A program made the position numbers and the translations under genes. A stretch of DNA of 45,324 nucleotides, from the NCBI GenBank assembly GCA_002104945.1, contig MCFH01000110.1, positions 1 to 45,324 of the forward strand, written 5' to 3'. This document shows positions 1 to 13,000 of this stretch, piece after piece (positions within the stretch are counted from its first letter, which is position 1; each line of letters opens with the position of its first letter). The stretch is from Piromyces finnis (taxonomy: Eukaryota; Neocallimastigomycota; Neocallimastigomycetes; Neocallimastigales; Neocallimastigaceae). The notes beneath the pieces were generated by a model that searched no databases, was not told the DNA's origin, and saw only the letters and a list, made by a program, of their open reading frames with translations.

Positions 1-809
1 ATATAATATAAATCTTTAAACCATGTTAATATGTTTATCTTTTTATACTTGACTATTTTATAAAAAGATAAAAACGGGATTACATAAAAATCCTATATAA
101 AATATGACTTTGTCTAGCCAGACATTTCTTCATCATATAAATTGTAGTATCTTTATATAGAATACTATTATTGAACATTTAATTTTTACAAGACCATATA
201 AAGCATTAAATCATATTAAATATTTTATTATTATCCTATTCCTCTTTCTTTTTATATAAATACCTATTGAATAATAATATAATAATAAAATATATATAAA
301 AAGAAAAATTGGATTTTATTCTTAAAAAAAAAAAATTATAAATATTTATAATGTGTTTGTAATATTCATTAATAAATAAAAACTACAATAATAATTATAT
401 ATAAGTAAATAAAAAAAAGCATTTATATTTTATTTAAAAATAATTAATTGTGTTATTAATCCAATTTTAGTAGTTTTTAAAAATATAAATGATGATATAA
501 AACAGCTCTTTTTTTTTTTTTTTTTTTTTAATGTCTAAGTATAATACCACATTTACCTTTTATCAATTTTTATGTTGACACAATAAAAAATTAAAAAAAA
601 AAAAAATTAAATTTTAATATAAATAAATTTTATTTTATGGATCCATTTAATTTATCATTAATTTTTTTAATATTATTAAAAATTAATATTTTATTTTTTA
701 TTTTATTTTTCTTTTCCGAGTAAAATTCATTATTTAATTTCATTTTTATTATTTGATTTTATCATATTATATTATTATTTTATAGTTTTAAAACAATAAC
801 AATACAACC
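1..809. other. A/T-rich intergenic region, 5' flank of the PNKP gene
   Basis: No open frame of useful length and no RNA gene is visible. The stretch is almost pure A/T with homopolymer runs, for example a long T run near 509-528 and an A run near 594-605. The last part presumably holds the promoter and 5' UTR of the gene starting at 810, whose start codon sits in the context CAACC-ATG. No specific promoter motif can be assigned in this composition. Confidence 0.6.
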
Positions 810-3031
810 ATGTCAAAAAGAAAATTAAATATTATTGAAGACAAACCCATTTTCAAAAAAGCAAATGGTATTATTTAATATTAAACTTTTAATAAAAAAA
901 AAGGTCACATAATTTGAAATTAGTCATAGTTTAATTAAATATTGTTAAAAAAAAAAGTACCAGTAAATAATATAACACCCCCCAAAAGTTCATTATTATT
1001 TAAACAATTTACTCTATTGTATTTCTTTTTTTAAATTTTATTTTTAATTTATTTCTCATTTTTACTATATAAATTAAAGTATTATTAATTTGTAATTTTA
1101 TATAAATACGTATATTTTATTTATCTTGATATTTGGAATAAAATAGTTAACATGCATGATGATTGGATAGAAGATGATACTATATTAATAAAACAATTTA
1201 AAGACCAAACACCAAATTCTAAAATTGCAGCATTTGATTTGGTATATTTTTATTTGATAATATATTAATTGACAGTTTTCTATTTCTTTTTTTTAATATT
1301 AATGTTATTATACTCTTTCTGTAAAAAAAGGATGACACAATAATAAAAGTAAAGGGTAAAGCAAAGTTTCCAAAAGATGAAAATGATTGGCAATTCTTAT
1401 ATTCCTCAACATCAAGTAAATTAAAGAAATTAGTTAATGACGGGTATTTATTTAATATAATAGTTATTATTATTATTATTATTATTATTTTTCCTTTTTT
1501 TTTTTTTTTTTTTTTAAATATTTATTAATACTTTTAATTTTACAATCGGAATATTAATTATAAAAGCTATCGTGTAGTTATATTTTCTAACCAGAATGGA
1601 TTTTCTAGAAAAGATAGAAAAAAAAATGGATTATTAAAAGAAAAACAATTTAAAAAGAAAATTGAAAATATTTTTAAAATTATCGATATACCTATTACAA
1701 TTTTTTGTGCTGTTGAAAAGGATAAATTTAGAAAGCCATGCTTTGGCATGTGGAATACATTTTTAGAAAAATATAACAAAATTGAAATAAGTATGCTTTG
1801 TATTTAAAAAAATTAATATTTAAACTAAAATAAATATTAATTTTTTTTTTAATATATGATAAAAGATTATGAAAAAAGTTTTTTCTGTGGTGATGCTGCA
1901 GGAAGACCAGACGGATGGAAGTTGAAGGCAAAAAAAGATTTTTCGGATACTGACAGGTATTAATTACTTTTTTTTTTTTTTAGTATAAAAATAATAATAT
2001 ACTTTGATACGACAATAGAGAAAAAAAGCTCTAAAAATATATTTAATATCCATTTATTAATAATTATAAATTATAATTAATAAATATTAATCTCAAACAA
2101 ATGAATCCTTTTAATCATATCTAGAAAATTTGCTATGAATTGTAAATTAAATTTCTATACACCAGATGAATATTTCATGAATGAAAAACCGGCACAATTT
2201 AATTTAGTTTCCGATCCATCTACTTTAAAAAATAAAGATATTCCACTGTTTGAACCATCAGATAAACCTTTAATACCAAAAGACAAACATACTGAAATGA
2301 TTATATTTGTAGGTTATCCAGGAAGTGGTAAGTCCCATTTTGCCAAGAAATATTTACTACAAGAAGGTTATGTTCATATTAATCAAGTAATTCATGGTTT
2401 TGATTCTAATTGTATATAGTAATGTATACCATTTTTTAAATAATATTAATAATTTTTATTTTATTATAAAATTGATTGAAAAGGATACTTTAAAAACAGC
2501 AGATAAATGTTTAAAAACTGCTGAAAAAGAATTGAAAATGCAACATTCTGTTGTTATTGGTATTTATTTTAGTTTATTTTTTACTCTTTTTTTTTTTTTT
2601 TTTTTTTAAGCAAAATAATAATTTTCTTTTCTTTCTTTCTTTTTTTATAGATAATACTAATCCATCGAAGAAGAAAAGATCCGATTATATTAAAATGGCA
2701 CAAAAATTAGATATACCTGTTCGTTGCTTTAAATTTGAAACACCAGAAGATATTAGTTTACATAATAATAAATATAGAGAGGTAGTTTTAATAAAACTTT
2801 TTTATTTTTCTCCCCCCCCTTTTTTTTTTTTAAATTAATAATTTTGATATATTAAATTATTAGATTATAAAAGGTGAAACTTTAATACCAACTATTGCCT
2901 ATCGATTCTATAATTCTAATTATGTAAAACCAACATTGGATGAAGGATTTGAAGAAATTAAAAAAATTAACTTTATACCAACATTTGACAATAAAAAACA
3001 AGAAGAGGAATATTATAACTATTATGTATAA
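810..3031 (+). CDS. PNKP: Bifunctional polynucleotide phosphatase/kinase (PNKP, Pnk1-like)
   Basis: Repairs DNA strand-break ends by removing 3'-phosphates and phosphorylating 5'-hydroxyls. Nine exons join in frame: 810-867, 1147-1241, 1331-1443, 1567-1790, 1866-1956, 2125-2386, 2484-2559, 2651-2781, 2864-3031, giving 405 residues. The HAD phosphatase half carries FDLDDT around D50/D52, then VVIFSNQNG, KPCFGMW and FFCGDAAGRPDGW. The junction DRKFAMN...TPDEYF is typical of PNKP. The kinase half has the P-loop GYPGSGKS (257-264), then HINQDTLKT, and ends with the conserved YRF...PTLDEGFEEI segment. There is no FHA domain, as in fungal Pnk1 and unlike the human protein. The usual DxDGT motif reads DLDDT. 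It is convergent with the Rpr2-family gene downstream. Family assignment is secure; exon 1 (19 codons) is the least certain part. Confidence 0.93.
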
Positions 3032-3732
3032 TTAAGGATAATCATATATACCTATTTTTCTAATTATAATTCTAACAATTTTAACAACTTTTTTTTAAAC
3101 GAGTTAATAAATAATTTGTATAATAAACTTTAATAAATATATTTATATATATTAAAAATCTCCAAAATTGACAACACTTTTTTTTTTTTTTTTTTTCTAA
3201 AGTAAATAAATGAATTAGACATAATAATAATAAATCACATAGAAAGAGTATAGCATGTTGTTTATTTTATTTATATTTATAATATCCATATACGTTTAAC
3301 TATTTATTCACATTTTTTTTTAAAAAATAAAAATTCATGTGATATATATAAACTATAAAAATATATATCTATATAAATTGGTTCTTTATATTTTTATATA
3401 AAAATTTTCATCTTCATTTATATACATTAGAATAATTATTTTAATCTTGAATGAATATATTACAAAATATATAGATTTTTTTCCTTAAATTTAAGATTTG
3501 TAATAAATCTTTATTAAGAAATGGTATATATCTATATTAAATATTTTTTTATATAAAAGATAAAATGAGATGCTTTATTTTTCTCTCCTTTTATAGTTAT
3601 TATGTACGAATATTAATAGTCTTTTTTAAACATATTTATATATCCAGTAATTAATTATTTCCATTGTATTATGTTACGTGTATATATTGTAATTTATAAA
3701 AACTTTCTTTTATAGTCTAATTTCAGTAAATT
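3032..3732. other. Convergent intergenic region (3' flanks)
   Basis: This is A/T-rich DNA between the 3' ends of the PNKP gene (plus) and the Rpr2-family gene (minus). It must hold both 3' UTRs and polyadenylation sites. AATAAA-like strings are too common at this composition to assign one. No coding or RNA gene is seen. Confidence 0.5.
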
Positions 3733-4467
3733 TTAAAGATTACTAAGAAAGTCATTTAAACTATAAGTTTTTGGCTTTTTATTTTCATTTGACTTTGATA
3801 AAAGTTGTTGTAAATCGCTCTTATTTCTCTTTCTTTTTTTATTTTTACTTTGATTATTTGACGATAAGGAAGAAACACTTGTATTGCTATTATTTCTTGA
3901 ATGATTTGGATTAGGCTTATTTACATCAATGGCTGATTTCTTATTAGTAAATTTGTTTGGTAAATTCATTTCCATTTCCTCATCTATTGTTTCTAGGGAT
4001 GGTTTTTCTAATTTATAATTATTAGAAGTACCATTAAATATTGTTTCTTTTCTACAGACATTACAAGTATATTTTACAACATTTGAATATTTATAATATT
4101 GAAAATTATCATTTTTATCTTCTAATGAATAATATAATTTTTCATTATTACAAGTATTATTTGGCTTTTCATCTTCATCCATACAATCCATTTGATTGTT
4201 ACTATCTTTTTGAGAATTTTTTCTTTTTATTTTATTTTTTTTATTATGTTTTTTTGTTTTAATAGATTTTATTTCAATTTTACAAGTTACGCCTGGAATG
4301 AAAAGTGTACTACAATGAGTACAAAAGCGTCTTATGAGTGATTTTGAAATACTAACATTTTTATCACTTTGTATTTGAGATAAGTAAAAACTTGATAAAG
4401 CTGGATTAAATTCTAATACTTCATGTGCAGCTGTCCATAAAAATTGCATTCTTGTTAATGAATCCAT
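3733..4467 (-). CDS. RNase P/MRP protein subunit, Rpr2/Rpp21/Snm1 family
   Basis: A single-exon protein of 244 residues. Residues 1-48 form the helical N-terminal part typical of Rpr2/Rpp21 (FLWTAAHEVL...LSSFYLSQIQ...LIRRFC). Two CxxC knuckles follow, C49-THC-C52 and C135-NVC-C138, that would bind one zinc ion. The segment IPGVTCKIEI directly after the first knuckle is characteristic of the family. Between the knuckles lies an insert of about 80 residues, rich in Lys and Asn, and the C-terminal 100 residues are a basic, Ser/Asn-rich disordered tail. The family acts in tRNA 5'-end maturation (RNase P) or rRNA and mRNA processing (RNase MRP). Sequence alone does not tell whether this is the RNase P member (Rpr2/Rpp21) or the MRP-specific Snm1. 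Another subunit of the complex, RPP40, is encoded at 40155-42392. Confidence 0.85.
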   Translation of the reverse strand: MDSLTRMQFLWTAAHEVLEFNPALSSFYLSQIQSDKNVSISKSLIRRFCTHCSTLFIPGVTCKIEIKSIKTKKHNKKNKIKRKNSQKDSNNQMDCMDEDEKPNNTCNNEKLYYSLEDKNDNFQYYKYSNVVKYTCNVCRKETIFNGTSNNYKLEKPSLETIDEEMEMNLPNKFTNKKSAIDVNKPNPNHSRNNSNTSVSSLSSNNQSKNKKRKRNKSDLQQLLSKSNENKKPKTYSLNDFLSNL

Positions 4468-5742
4468 TGTAGTTTAATGTTATTATATGAAAAAATATAA
4501 AACTGATTCGATCCTAAAAGTCTATAGTTTTAAAAACACTAATAACTAAAATAGTAACAACAAAGAGATGTAGTAAATAAATAATAATAATAAAAAAAAG
4601 TAAAAAGAAATACTTTGAATATTTATATGTATAACAAAAAATACTATTTACAAAAAATGAATAATAAACTTTACTTTTAAAAAAAAAAAAAATAAAAAAT
4701 TTAATATTTTTTTTCCCTTTTTTCTATAAAATAAGATTATTAAAAATAGTTTTCAATAGATATAAAAGAAAAAAAATGATTGGTTATAAAGAAAATACAA
4801 AAAAAAAAAATTCTATTGTTATCGTTTCCTATGAAGGTAAATGAATGAATGAATAAATTTTAATTTATAACTATATAAAGTAAATAAATGAATAAATAAA
4901 TTTTATTTCATTCCACCACCCAAAAAAGGACAAATAAATATTTTGTCACTGTAAAAAAAACTATAAACAAATTTTTAATTAAAATAAATTAAAATAATGA
5001 AAAGGATATCATTCAATATTTTTGTTTTATTATTTAAAAAAAAAATAAAAATAAAAATAAAAACCTTTACAAGAATTTGTAGAGCAAAGAATTATTATAA
5101 ATTGTATATTCGTGTATATAAACTTTTTATTCTACCGTTCATTCATTCGTACAAAGAAAATTTTTTTAACCTTTTATAAACCTTAAATTAGTTGTAAGTA
5201 ACGTTACAGCTGTAATTATTTCCCCTAAAACAATATATAATTTATTGTGTTCAGTATATTCTCAATAGGAGAAATAAATAGAGTTTAATCAACTTTCAAG
5301 GTTAAATCGTCTCCTTATTATTAAGCATTAATCTTCAAAGGGTTTTTAAAAAAGAAAAATATGTAACTTTTACAAAAAGCAAAAAAAAAAAAGATTTTGT
5401 TTTATAACTTAACCAATGAACTAATCATATTTTTTTTTTTTTTTTTTTTTTTTACTTTTCCATAAAAAATATTGTCTCAGAAGAAAAAGATAGAAATTTA
5501 TAATAAGCAAGATTAAATAATATATATAAATAGTATTGTTAAATTTTCTTTCCATATCTTAATTGATACTTTGTCTTTTTTTTTTTTTTTTATTATTATT
5601 CATATCTTTTATTTATCATTAAATATTATCACAAATATATATATATATTTTAAAATAAAATAAAATAAAATAGTACTGTAAATTCATATTATAAAATAAT
5701 TTTTTTTATAAACTTAAATATTGATTCTTTTTAATAATTTTA

Positions 5743-5777
<35 letters not shown>

Positions 5778-5970
5778 GGATACAGTTAAATAAATTAAAT
5801 ATTAATAAAAACAAAAAATAAATTAAAAAAGATAATAATTAATTAATTAATTGTATTAAAAAAATTCACACATAATAACTTAATAATAAATTAACCTCAT
5901 TTCTTTGCTTTTTATATCGTTTGTTCTTTTTTTTTTTTTTTGGTATATTTTAATAATATATAATACAAAT
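4468..5970. other. Intergenic region between the Rpr2-family gene and cactin
   Basis: Mostly A/T with long T runs (for example 5431-5453 and 5749-5772). A short open frame at 4997-5179 has biased Lys/Ile/Phe/Tyr content and no family resemblance, so it is not called. The part at 5190-5340 is slightly richer in G+C. It holds two overlapping perfect palindromes (5198-5207 and 5204-5215) and a possible nine-pair stem between 5264-5272 and 5310-5319. No known RNA gene could be recognised. Confidence 0.5.
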
Positions 5971-8458
5971 TTAACGACGATAATAATTTCTTCTAAAGTG
6001 GAAATGAAGTTGAAGTACATTTTTATCAAAGGAACATTTAAATCCTTTTTTATGACTATGCTCCCATTCACGATTAACAATACGGAATGCAATATCTTCA
6101 TATGGTGGTCCTGCAATAAATCTAATAAGTATAGTATCAGGATAACCACTATCTTTTTCAATACGATAGGTAGGTGTTTTGGTTTTGTCAATTAAATCTG
6201 GATAAAATATATTGAATTTATAACCTTGAACAACCTTTGGTGGTGGATTATCAACATCATAGTGAGTTTGATTGTATTTATTCCATTCATAACCAGTATG
6301 TACTCTATTGAAGAAACGTGGCTTTCTTGGTCTGTATTTATCTTGCCATAAATATGTCTAATTTTTAAGTAAATTAAAAAAAAAATATAAAATACATGAT
6401 ATTTATTTTGATATTAGGAAAAATTAAAAAAAAATTATTACAAAAAAATTTTTAAAACATACTTTTTGGGTTTCTTTAATAGCATCAAGTTCATAGTCAT
6501 CACCTTCGTCTTCTTCATCTTCTTCATCATTAGTTATTTTTAATGATTCATTAAATGGTTGTAGGTCATCATTCTTTTCTTCTTCATGATCTGAAACGTC
6601 TTCTTGTGTACTTTCCTTATCAGATTTATGATCATTATGATCAACATGATCTTCATTACTTTTGTTTTCCATTTCTTGTCTTTGTTTTTCACGTAATTGT
6701 TCAATTCTATTGGCTAAAAGTTCGGTGTGCATTTCCTTTATTTTAGCTTTAGCTTTCCATACTACTAATGCTTTTAATAATACTTCCCAATATTCTACAT
6801 CAATTGGCCCTCCATCTGATAATTTTTGTTTAACTTGATCTTCTAATTTACATAATTGATTGTAGGTTTTGTTTCCCATTAAATGGTGAATATCATTTTC
6901 AATATCATCACTAATACCAGTTGTAGGTCCACCAATTGATTTTTGTTTTGAAATTTCTTCATCGCAAATAATTAAAAGTGCCTTTTTTTTTTTTTTAAAT
7001 ATCAATATATATAAATATTTATAAATAAATTTTAAAAAAAAAGTTATCAACATCATTGTTATTAATTGTAAAATAAATGTATATTATTTTAGAATGCATA
7101 TCTTTTTTTTTTTTTTATTACCTTCCAAAAACTAATATTCTTTTCATCATTTTCTAATTCCAAATAATAATTTATATCTCCTTGTAATTCTTCTAACTCT
7201 CTCAAAGATAAATTCTTTTGTTGTTATGTATTAAATTATTATAATGAATAAATTTATAGAAATAAATATTTTTACCATTATAAATATAAATTATTAATAT
7301 ATTATTATTATTATTATTATTATCACCTCAAATAATTTGTAGGGTTCATCCAATTCCATATTAATATCTATTTGTTCAAATTTTTCTGCTATGGATGAAT
7401 CGGTTCTTGAGCTGATATTTAATGCTAATATATCTATTGGTTTTATTCTACCTTCCTTAAAACGTATTTTTGCGCGTGTTTTAGCTTGCTCAAGATGGAA
7501 TTTCTTTTCTTTTGCTTCCCAATCTCCCAATGCTTGTCTATCCTGATCTCTTTGTAATCTCATCTTTAATTATATATGAATTTCAAGTTAATTTTAATTT
7601 TTATACTTTGTTAAAATAATTAAATTTTCAAATTCATTTAATGTTATATTTACTTGTTCTTCTTCTCTTAATCTCATTTCATTTTCACGCTCTTCTCTTC
7701 TTCTTTTCAATTTTTCCATTTCCAACTAATAATTTAATTAGAATAAAAATGAGATATTGTATTATTACATATTTTGATATCAGTATTATTATATTCCGAA
7801 TAACTATATATCTAAAAACCTTTTTAAGAATTTGAATAATTCTATTATTTCATTTAATTTTATATTTTATACTTACCATTGTTTCTTCATGTCTTTCTTT
7901 TTCAATTCTTAATCTTTCTGATGAGGTAATACCTTGTTTAGCTTCTTGTTCTCTCTTTTTTTGCCAAACAAATTTTTGTGTTAAATTTGAATCACCAAAT
8001 GGGTTATCAGTGTTGGTATAACCTAATGAAGCTGTCATTTGTGCTGCAATTTGGGCTTCTTGTTGAGCTTTTAATTCCTTTTTTAAAAGCTATAAGATTA
8101 AAAAGTATGACCAAACAATTATTAAATAATTTTAAAATGGAAATTTCAGAATTTAATTTTAAAATTTATATGGATTTCAAATTTATTTTTATAATGAAAA
8201 TAAATTTTATTATTACTATTTTTTTTAAAAAAATACCTTTTTTTCTTGTTTTATTCTTTCTCTTTCTTCAGAATCATGTCTTCTACTGTGTTTTCTATGT
8301 TTTTTACTTTCATGTCTTTTATGTTTTCTATATCTTTCCCTTGAACTTGAACTTGAGTCGGAAGAACTTGATCTATAATGTCTTTTAGATCTTGAACTAT
8401 GTTTTCTACTTCTAGATCTTCTTTCTTCCCTTTCACTATCACTTGAATGATACGCCAT
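5971..8458 (-). CDS. CACTIN: Cactin, spliceosome-associated protein
   Basis: Cactin associates with the spliceosome and is needed for faithful splicing in animals and fission yeast (family knowledge). Seven exons, from the 5' end: 8237-8458, 7877-8089, 7654-7725, 7327-7563, 7122-7214, 6463-6981, 5971-6357. Each is a multiple of three, so all six introns are phase 0, and the product is 580 residues. Residues 1-74 are an Arg/Ser-rich, highly charged SR-like region. The middle holds the conserved cactin segment with QALGDWEAKEKKFHLEQ...RIKPIDILALN, EPYKLFE-NLSLRELEEL and ISFWK-ALLIICDEE. Residues 453-580 are the nearly invariant C-terminal domain (TGYEWNKYNQTHYD, NPPPKVVQGYKFNIFYPDL, HFHFRRNYYRR). 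An acidic stretch precedes the last domain. It is divergent from the metacaspase gene. Confidence 0.95.
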
Positions 8459-9293
8459 TTACTTTTTAAAAATTTTTAATTCAAAAAATTTCAAATAATT
8501 AATTGATTAGAAATTGTATTTAAAAAAAATTATCAAAAGATTTTTTTTCAAATTAACTTTTTGATGAAATTTATAAATACAAATTCAAATTTTTAATTAT
8601 TTTATTTTCTATAATTTTATTCCTTTACTTTGGGATTCAATAATTTAAATTATTTTTAATTTTACTCTTTATGTAATTTAAATAAGTTTTACCATTATTC
8701 TTAATTAAGCATACATTTTCTATTATAACACATTTTTTTATGTATGAAAAGCATATAAATCATTCATAAATTCTAGTTTTTTTTGAAAAATCAATGATAT
8801 ACATGTGATATTTTCAAATAATATAATTTAATTATTTAATAAATATTTATATGAATTATTTACAAATATATAATAATTTAAAAATTGTTATTTCCATCTA
8901 ATTAAATATAAATAATCAACATATTACACGTGATATATATGAGGTTTATGCCACAATTTTTATTAAAAAATTTGGTTTTAAATTATTATAAAACTTTTGT
9001 ACTACCTATTATTTATATTTTAATTTTAAAATATTTATATTAAAGTATATTGTAATATACTAATAATTGTTTAATAATTATTCAATTTCCAAATAACTTT
9101 AATTAATAATAAAATTGATAGTTAGATTAAATTGTTTAATAAATTAATTTTTAAAAATATTAAATTTTATTGGATAATGGTGTTATATTTTCTCATATTT
9201 TTCATTTTTATTAAGAGGTTTTAATTGACAAACTTAATTTATTATTAAATTTTTGATACTCACCCTGTTATTCTGTTATTCTATAAAAAGTAG

Positions 9294-9324
<31 letters not shown>

Positions 9325-10007
9325 TTATTATTTATTTTAATTCTTCTATAATTTAATAAAGAAAAATAAAGTTTTTTTTTTCTTTTTTCTTTTTTTTTAT
9401 TGAAAGAGAAAACAATTAATGAAATAAATAATATAATAATAATAATAAAAAAAAAAGAATAAATATACCAATTCAACTATTATATAACAATACTATTTTT
9501 GTTTCTATAATAGATTTGAAATATCAAATAAGCATTTTCGTATTATATTATTTATTTTCTTACTTGTTACTTCTAACTTAAAAAAGAAAATCTAAAATAC
9601 AATTGCTACAATCTTAAAATTTTAAATAAAAATATTATTACACATTCGTAGTTATTGAAAAATTGTATCTTAAAAATATAATTAAATTAAAAAAAAAAAC
9701 TTTGGAAGTTTTACATTAAAGAAAAAATTGTTCAGTATATTTTATAATAATAATTTATAATTTATAACAATAATAATATAAAAAAGATTATAATTTTATT
9801 TAGTTTTTAATGTATACCCTCCGAAACAAGTATTTTTAATATTTACATTGTATGTTTTTTTACTTCTTCAAATTTTAAATTATAAAATAAATTGGAAAGA
9901 TATAATATATTTAAATATTAAATAATTACTTTTATAATAAATACTTATTTGTATAAATATAACCTTTATTATACAGTAGATATATCAACGAATAATATTC
10001 AGTAAAA
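8459..10007. other. Divergent intergenic region (promoters of cactin and the metacaspase gene)
   Basis: About 1.5 kb of A/T-rich DNA between two divergent start codons, so it must contain both promoters. It includes a T run at 9297-9323 and many short inverted A/T repeats. No gene, RNA or distinct regulatory motif can be supported. Confidence 0.5.
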
Positions 10008-13000
10008 ATGGGTTTTAATTTATTAAAAAAAATAAAATATTGTTGCCAAGGCAATTCAGATAACTATTTCGATAGATCTTCTTATAGAAATGAAAGTAAA
10101 GTCAGTGCAGAAGATTTCTTTAGAAAGCGTAATGCGGAAGAAGTTGTTGATGATAGTATCAATAGTAATGTAAAATTTGATAGTAGCATTCTAAATAACG
10201 ATAAATTTAGCAATATTAAGCCTGTTGATATAGATGAATTTAGTATTTTAAGTGATAAAAATATTAATCAATTAAGAAAAAGAAATCCAGGATTAAACAA
10301 ATTTAATAATGATGTTATAAGACTTTCATTAAGAAAATCATTGTATGCTAATAATTTAGAACAAGATCTTGAGGAATTTATACAGGAACAACAAAGAGAA
10401 GCTAACAAATATGAAAAAAGAGAAAATCCTTATACCATTAGTGACATGAGAGAATTATATGACTTGATAAATAATTTAACGATAAAAGGTTAATATAATT
10501 TATTATTTATTAATCCTTTATATATTTTCCCCAAATTTCTCTTTATTTTTCTTTTCCTATATACAAATCATATGTTTGAGAAATTAAAAAAAAAAAAAAA
10601 AAAAAAAATTAAAGCAAATATATAAAAATACATAATTAATTATAAAAATAGAATTTTAACATTATTTTATAGAAATTTTACAAAAATATCGCATGTTTAT
10701 TATTTATATAGAAATATTAATTAAAATATAGAATTTTAAAAATAAAGTAAATCAAGTATTTAATTTAGATATATTGAAGTAATACCAAATAATACCAATT
10801 CAATATTAATTAAAAAAAAAAAAAAAAAAAAATTAAATTATGTCTATTGAATTAATTTATAATATAATAATCAACAATTATTAAAGGGAAAAAAAAATAG
10901 TGGAATGTAATAATAAATAAATGTTATTATATTATGAATAAAAATTTAAAAAATATAAAAAAGAACTTAAAGTTATTTATGATTTATTCTTTAAGTCTTC
11001 TCTTTTAATTATAGTTTAAACTATATCCTTTAATAATAAAGCTATTTTTTTTTTTTCCTAATTTTGTGTTGGGTGTTTGTAAATAGGAGAAGAATATTCA
11101 TTTTTTTAAATTATTAAATTTAATTATAACCTTTTTTTTTTTATTTTTATTTTATAAATAAAACAGAATTAAGAGGAAACTCTGGAAATGATATACCCAG
11201 TGTCAATAATGAAAAGTCAAAAACTGATTTTGAAAAGGCATTTCAAAATAATGAAAAGGTTGAAAATAAAGTTAATGAAAACTTTAATTCTGGAATCAAA
11301 AATCAAAGTAATATTACATCTGATAACAATAAATATTTAAAAATAAATACCAGCATTGTAAATTATATACCAAAAAGAGAAAAACTTTCAATAGATGAGA
11401 ATAAAAATATCGAAGAACAAGAGCATGAAAAAAAGTGCAATTCAACAGGTTCACTGTACAAAGATATCATTTGTAATGAACCAAAAAAAATGTTAAATCA
11501 ATCGCCAGAACAAAGTTCATTTGAAGTTGTTAATTCTTCCAATAACATAAAAAATAATTCTAATCAAATAACGAAATCATCTATTCTCAACTATTCTGAA
11601 ATTCTATTTCAATCAAGCAAGGATAAAAACATAGAACAACCTCATAACATACTATGCAATTCGCCACAACAAAGTTATACAGATATTATCTATGATTCAC
11701 CAGAATCCTCAAGTAATAATATACTTTGTTCATCACCTCAACAAACTTTTTCAGATATGGTTTGTGAATCACCTGTGGATGAATATGATATTAACAATAA
11801 TGATATTAATCATACGTTATGTGAATCTCCTATAGATACCACTAAAAATGTGTTATGTAGTTCACCCCAAAATAACTATTCAGAAATGATTTGTGAATCA
11901 CCTGTTGATGAATCGCCAAAGAATGAAACAGACATTTCCAGTATGTTATATCCTTCACCAAAACAAAAAATTTCTAATCCTATGGATCAAACTACTAAGT
12001 CTTCACCCAAAACTCAATCTTCTAAGGTAATAAGAAAATCTACAGGATATTCATTTAATTCAATTGAAGCTTTCATTGGAAATATTAGTATACAAAGTAA
12101 AGAAAATACCCTGATATCAAATCACGATAAAGATCATATGTATTCTCAACTTAAAATGACAGATCTTTCAAAAAAACATGATAATTCATTATATATGAGT
12201 AGTATATTAGGGTCATGTAAGTAAAATACTATTTTATTAATACTATTTAATAATAAAATAATTGATATAAAATAGAATAAAATATTCCTAATTATCCATT
12301 TTATAATTTACTATATATACTATAAATGAAAAATATTTCATAAAAAAATTAATTATTCTTGGTTAAAAATTAAAATTTTTTTTTTTTTCATATTGCATTA
12401 TAAATAATCACTTTTTTTTTTTTAAAAAAAAAAAAATTAGCATTTGAAGAAAAGAGCAAAATGAACTACTATCAAACAAGACCTTCACAGAATAGTGATA
12501 GTTTTCAAAGTATATATTCTTATGATAATATGGATAATTTAAGTTCAAGAAAAATTACAAAACGTGGTTTAAGAATATTAAAATCAAGAGATACATTGGA
12601 TAAGCAAAGACCTGTTAAAATAAGGTATATTATAATAATTAATGAAATGTTTTATATTTTAAAACTCTATAAAAGACCTTAAAATAATAATACATAACAT
12701 TTTTCATTATTGATATATTTAGAACAAGAAGGAGAAAAGCACTTCTTATTGGAATAAATTATGTTAATAAACCTTATGAATTACATGGCTGTATTAATGA
12801 TGCTCGTTACATTTATAGTTTTTTAAAAGAAAATTATGATTTTAAAGAAGAAAATTGTAGAATACTTACAGAGGATGCTGATGATGAGTCTTTAATTCCA
12901 ACTAAGAAAAATATTATAAATTCAATGAAATGGTTAGTTAGTGGTGCAAAACCAGGTGACTCCCTATTTTTCCATTACTCAGGTCATGGATTATCTTTTG

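Noticed and set aside
4997-5179. 60-codon plus-strand frame in the intergenic region
   Set aside because: Composition follows the A/T background, with no motif, no family resemblance and no clear partner exon.
7978-8458. Alternative frames across the SR-rich first exon of cactin
   Set aside because: They are other-frame readings of the same Arg/Ser-rich repeat; only the frame starting at 8458 joins in phase to the conserved cactin exons.
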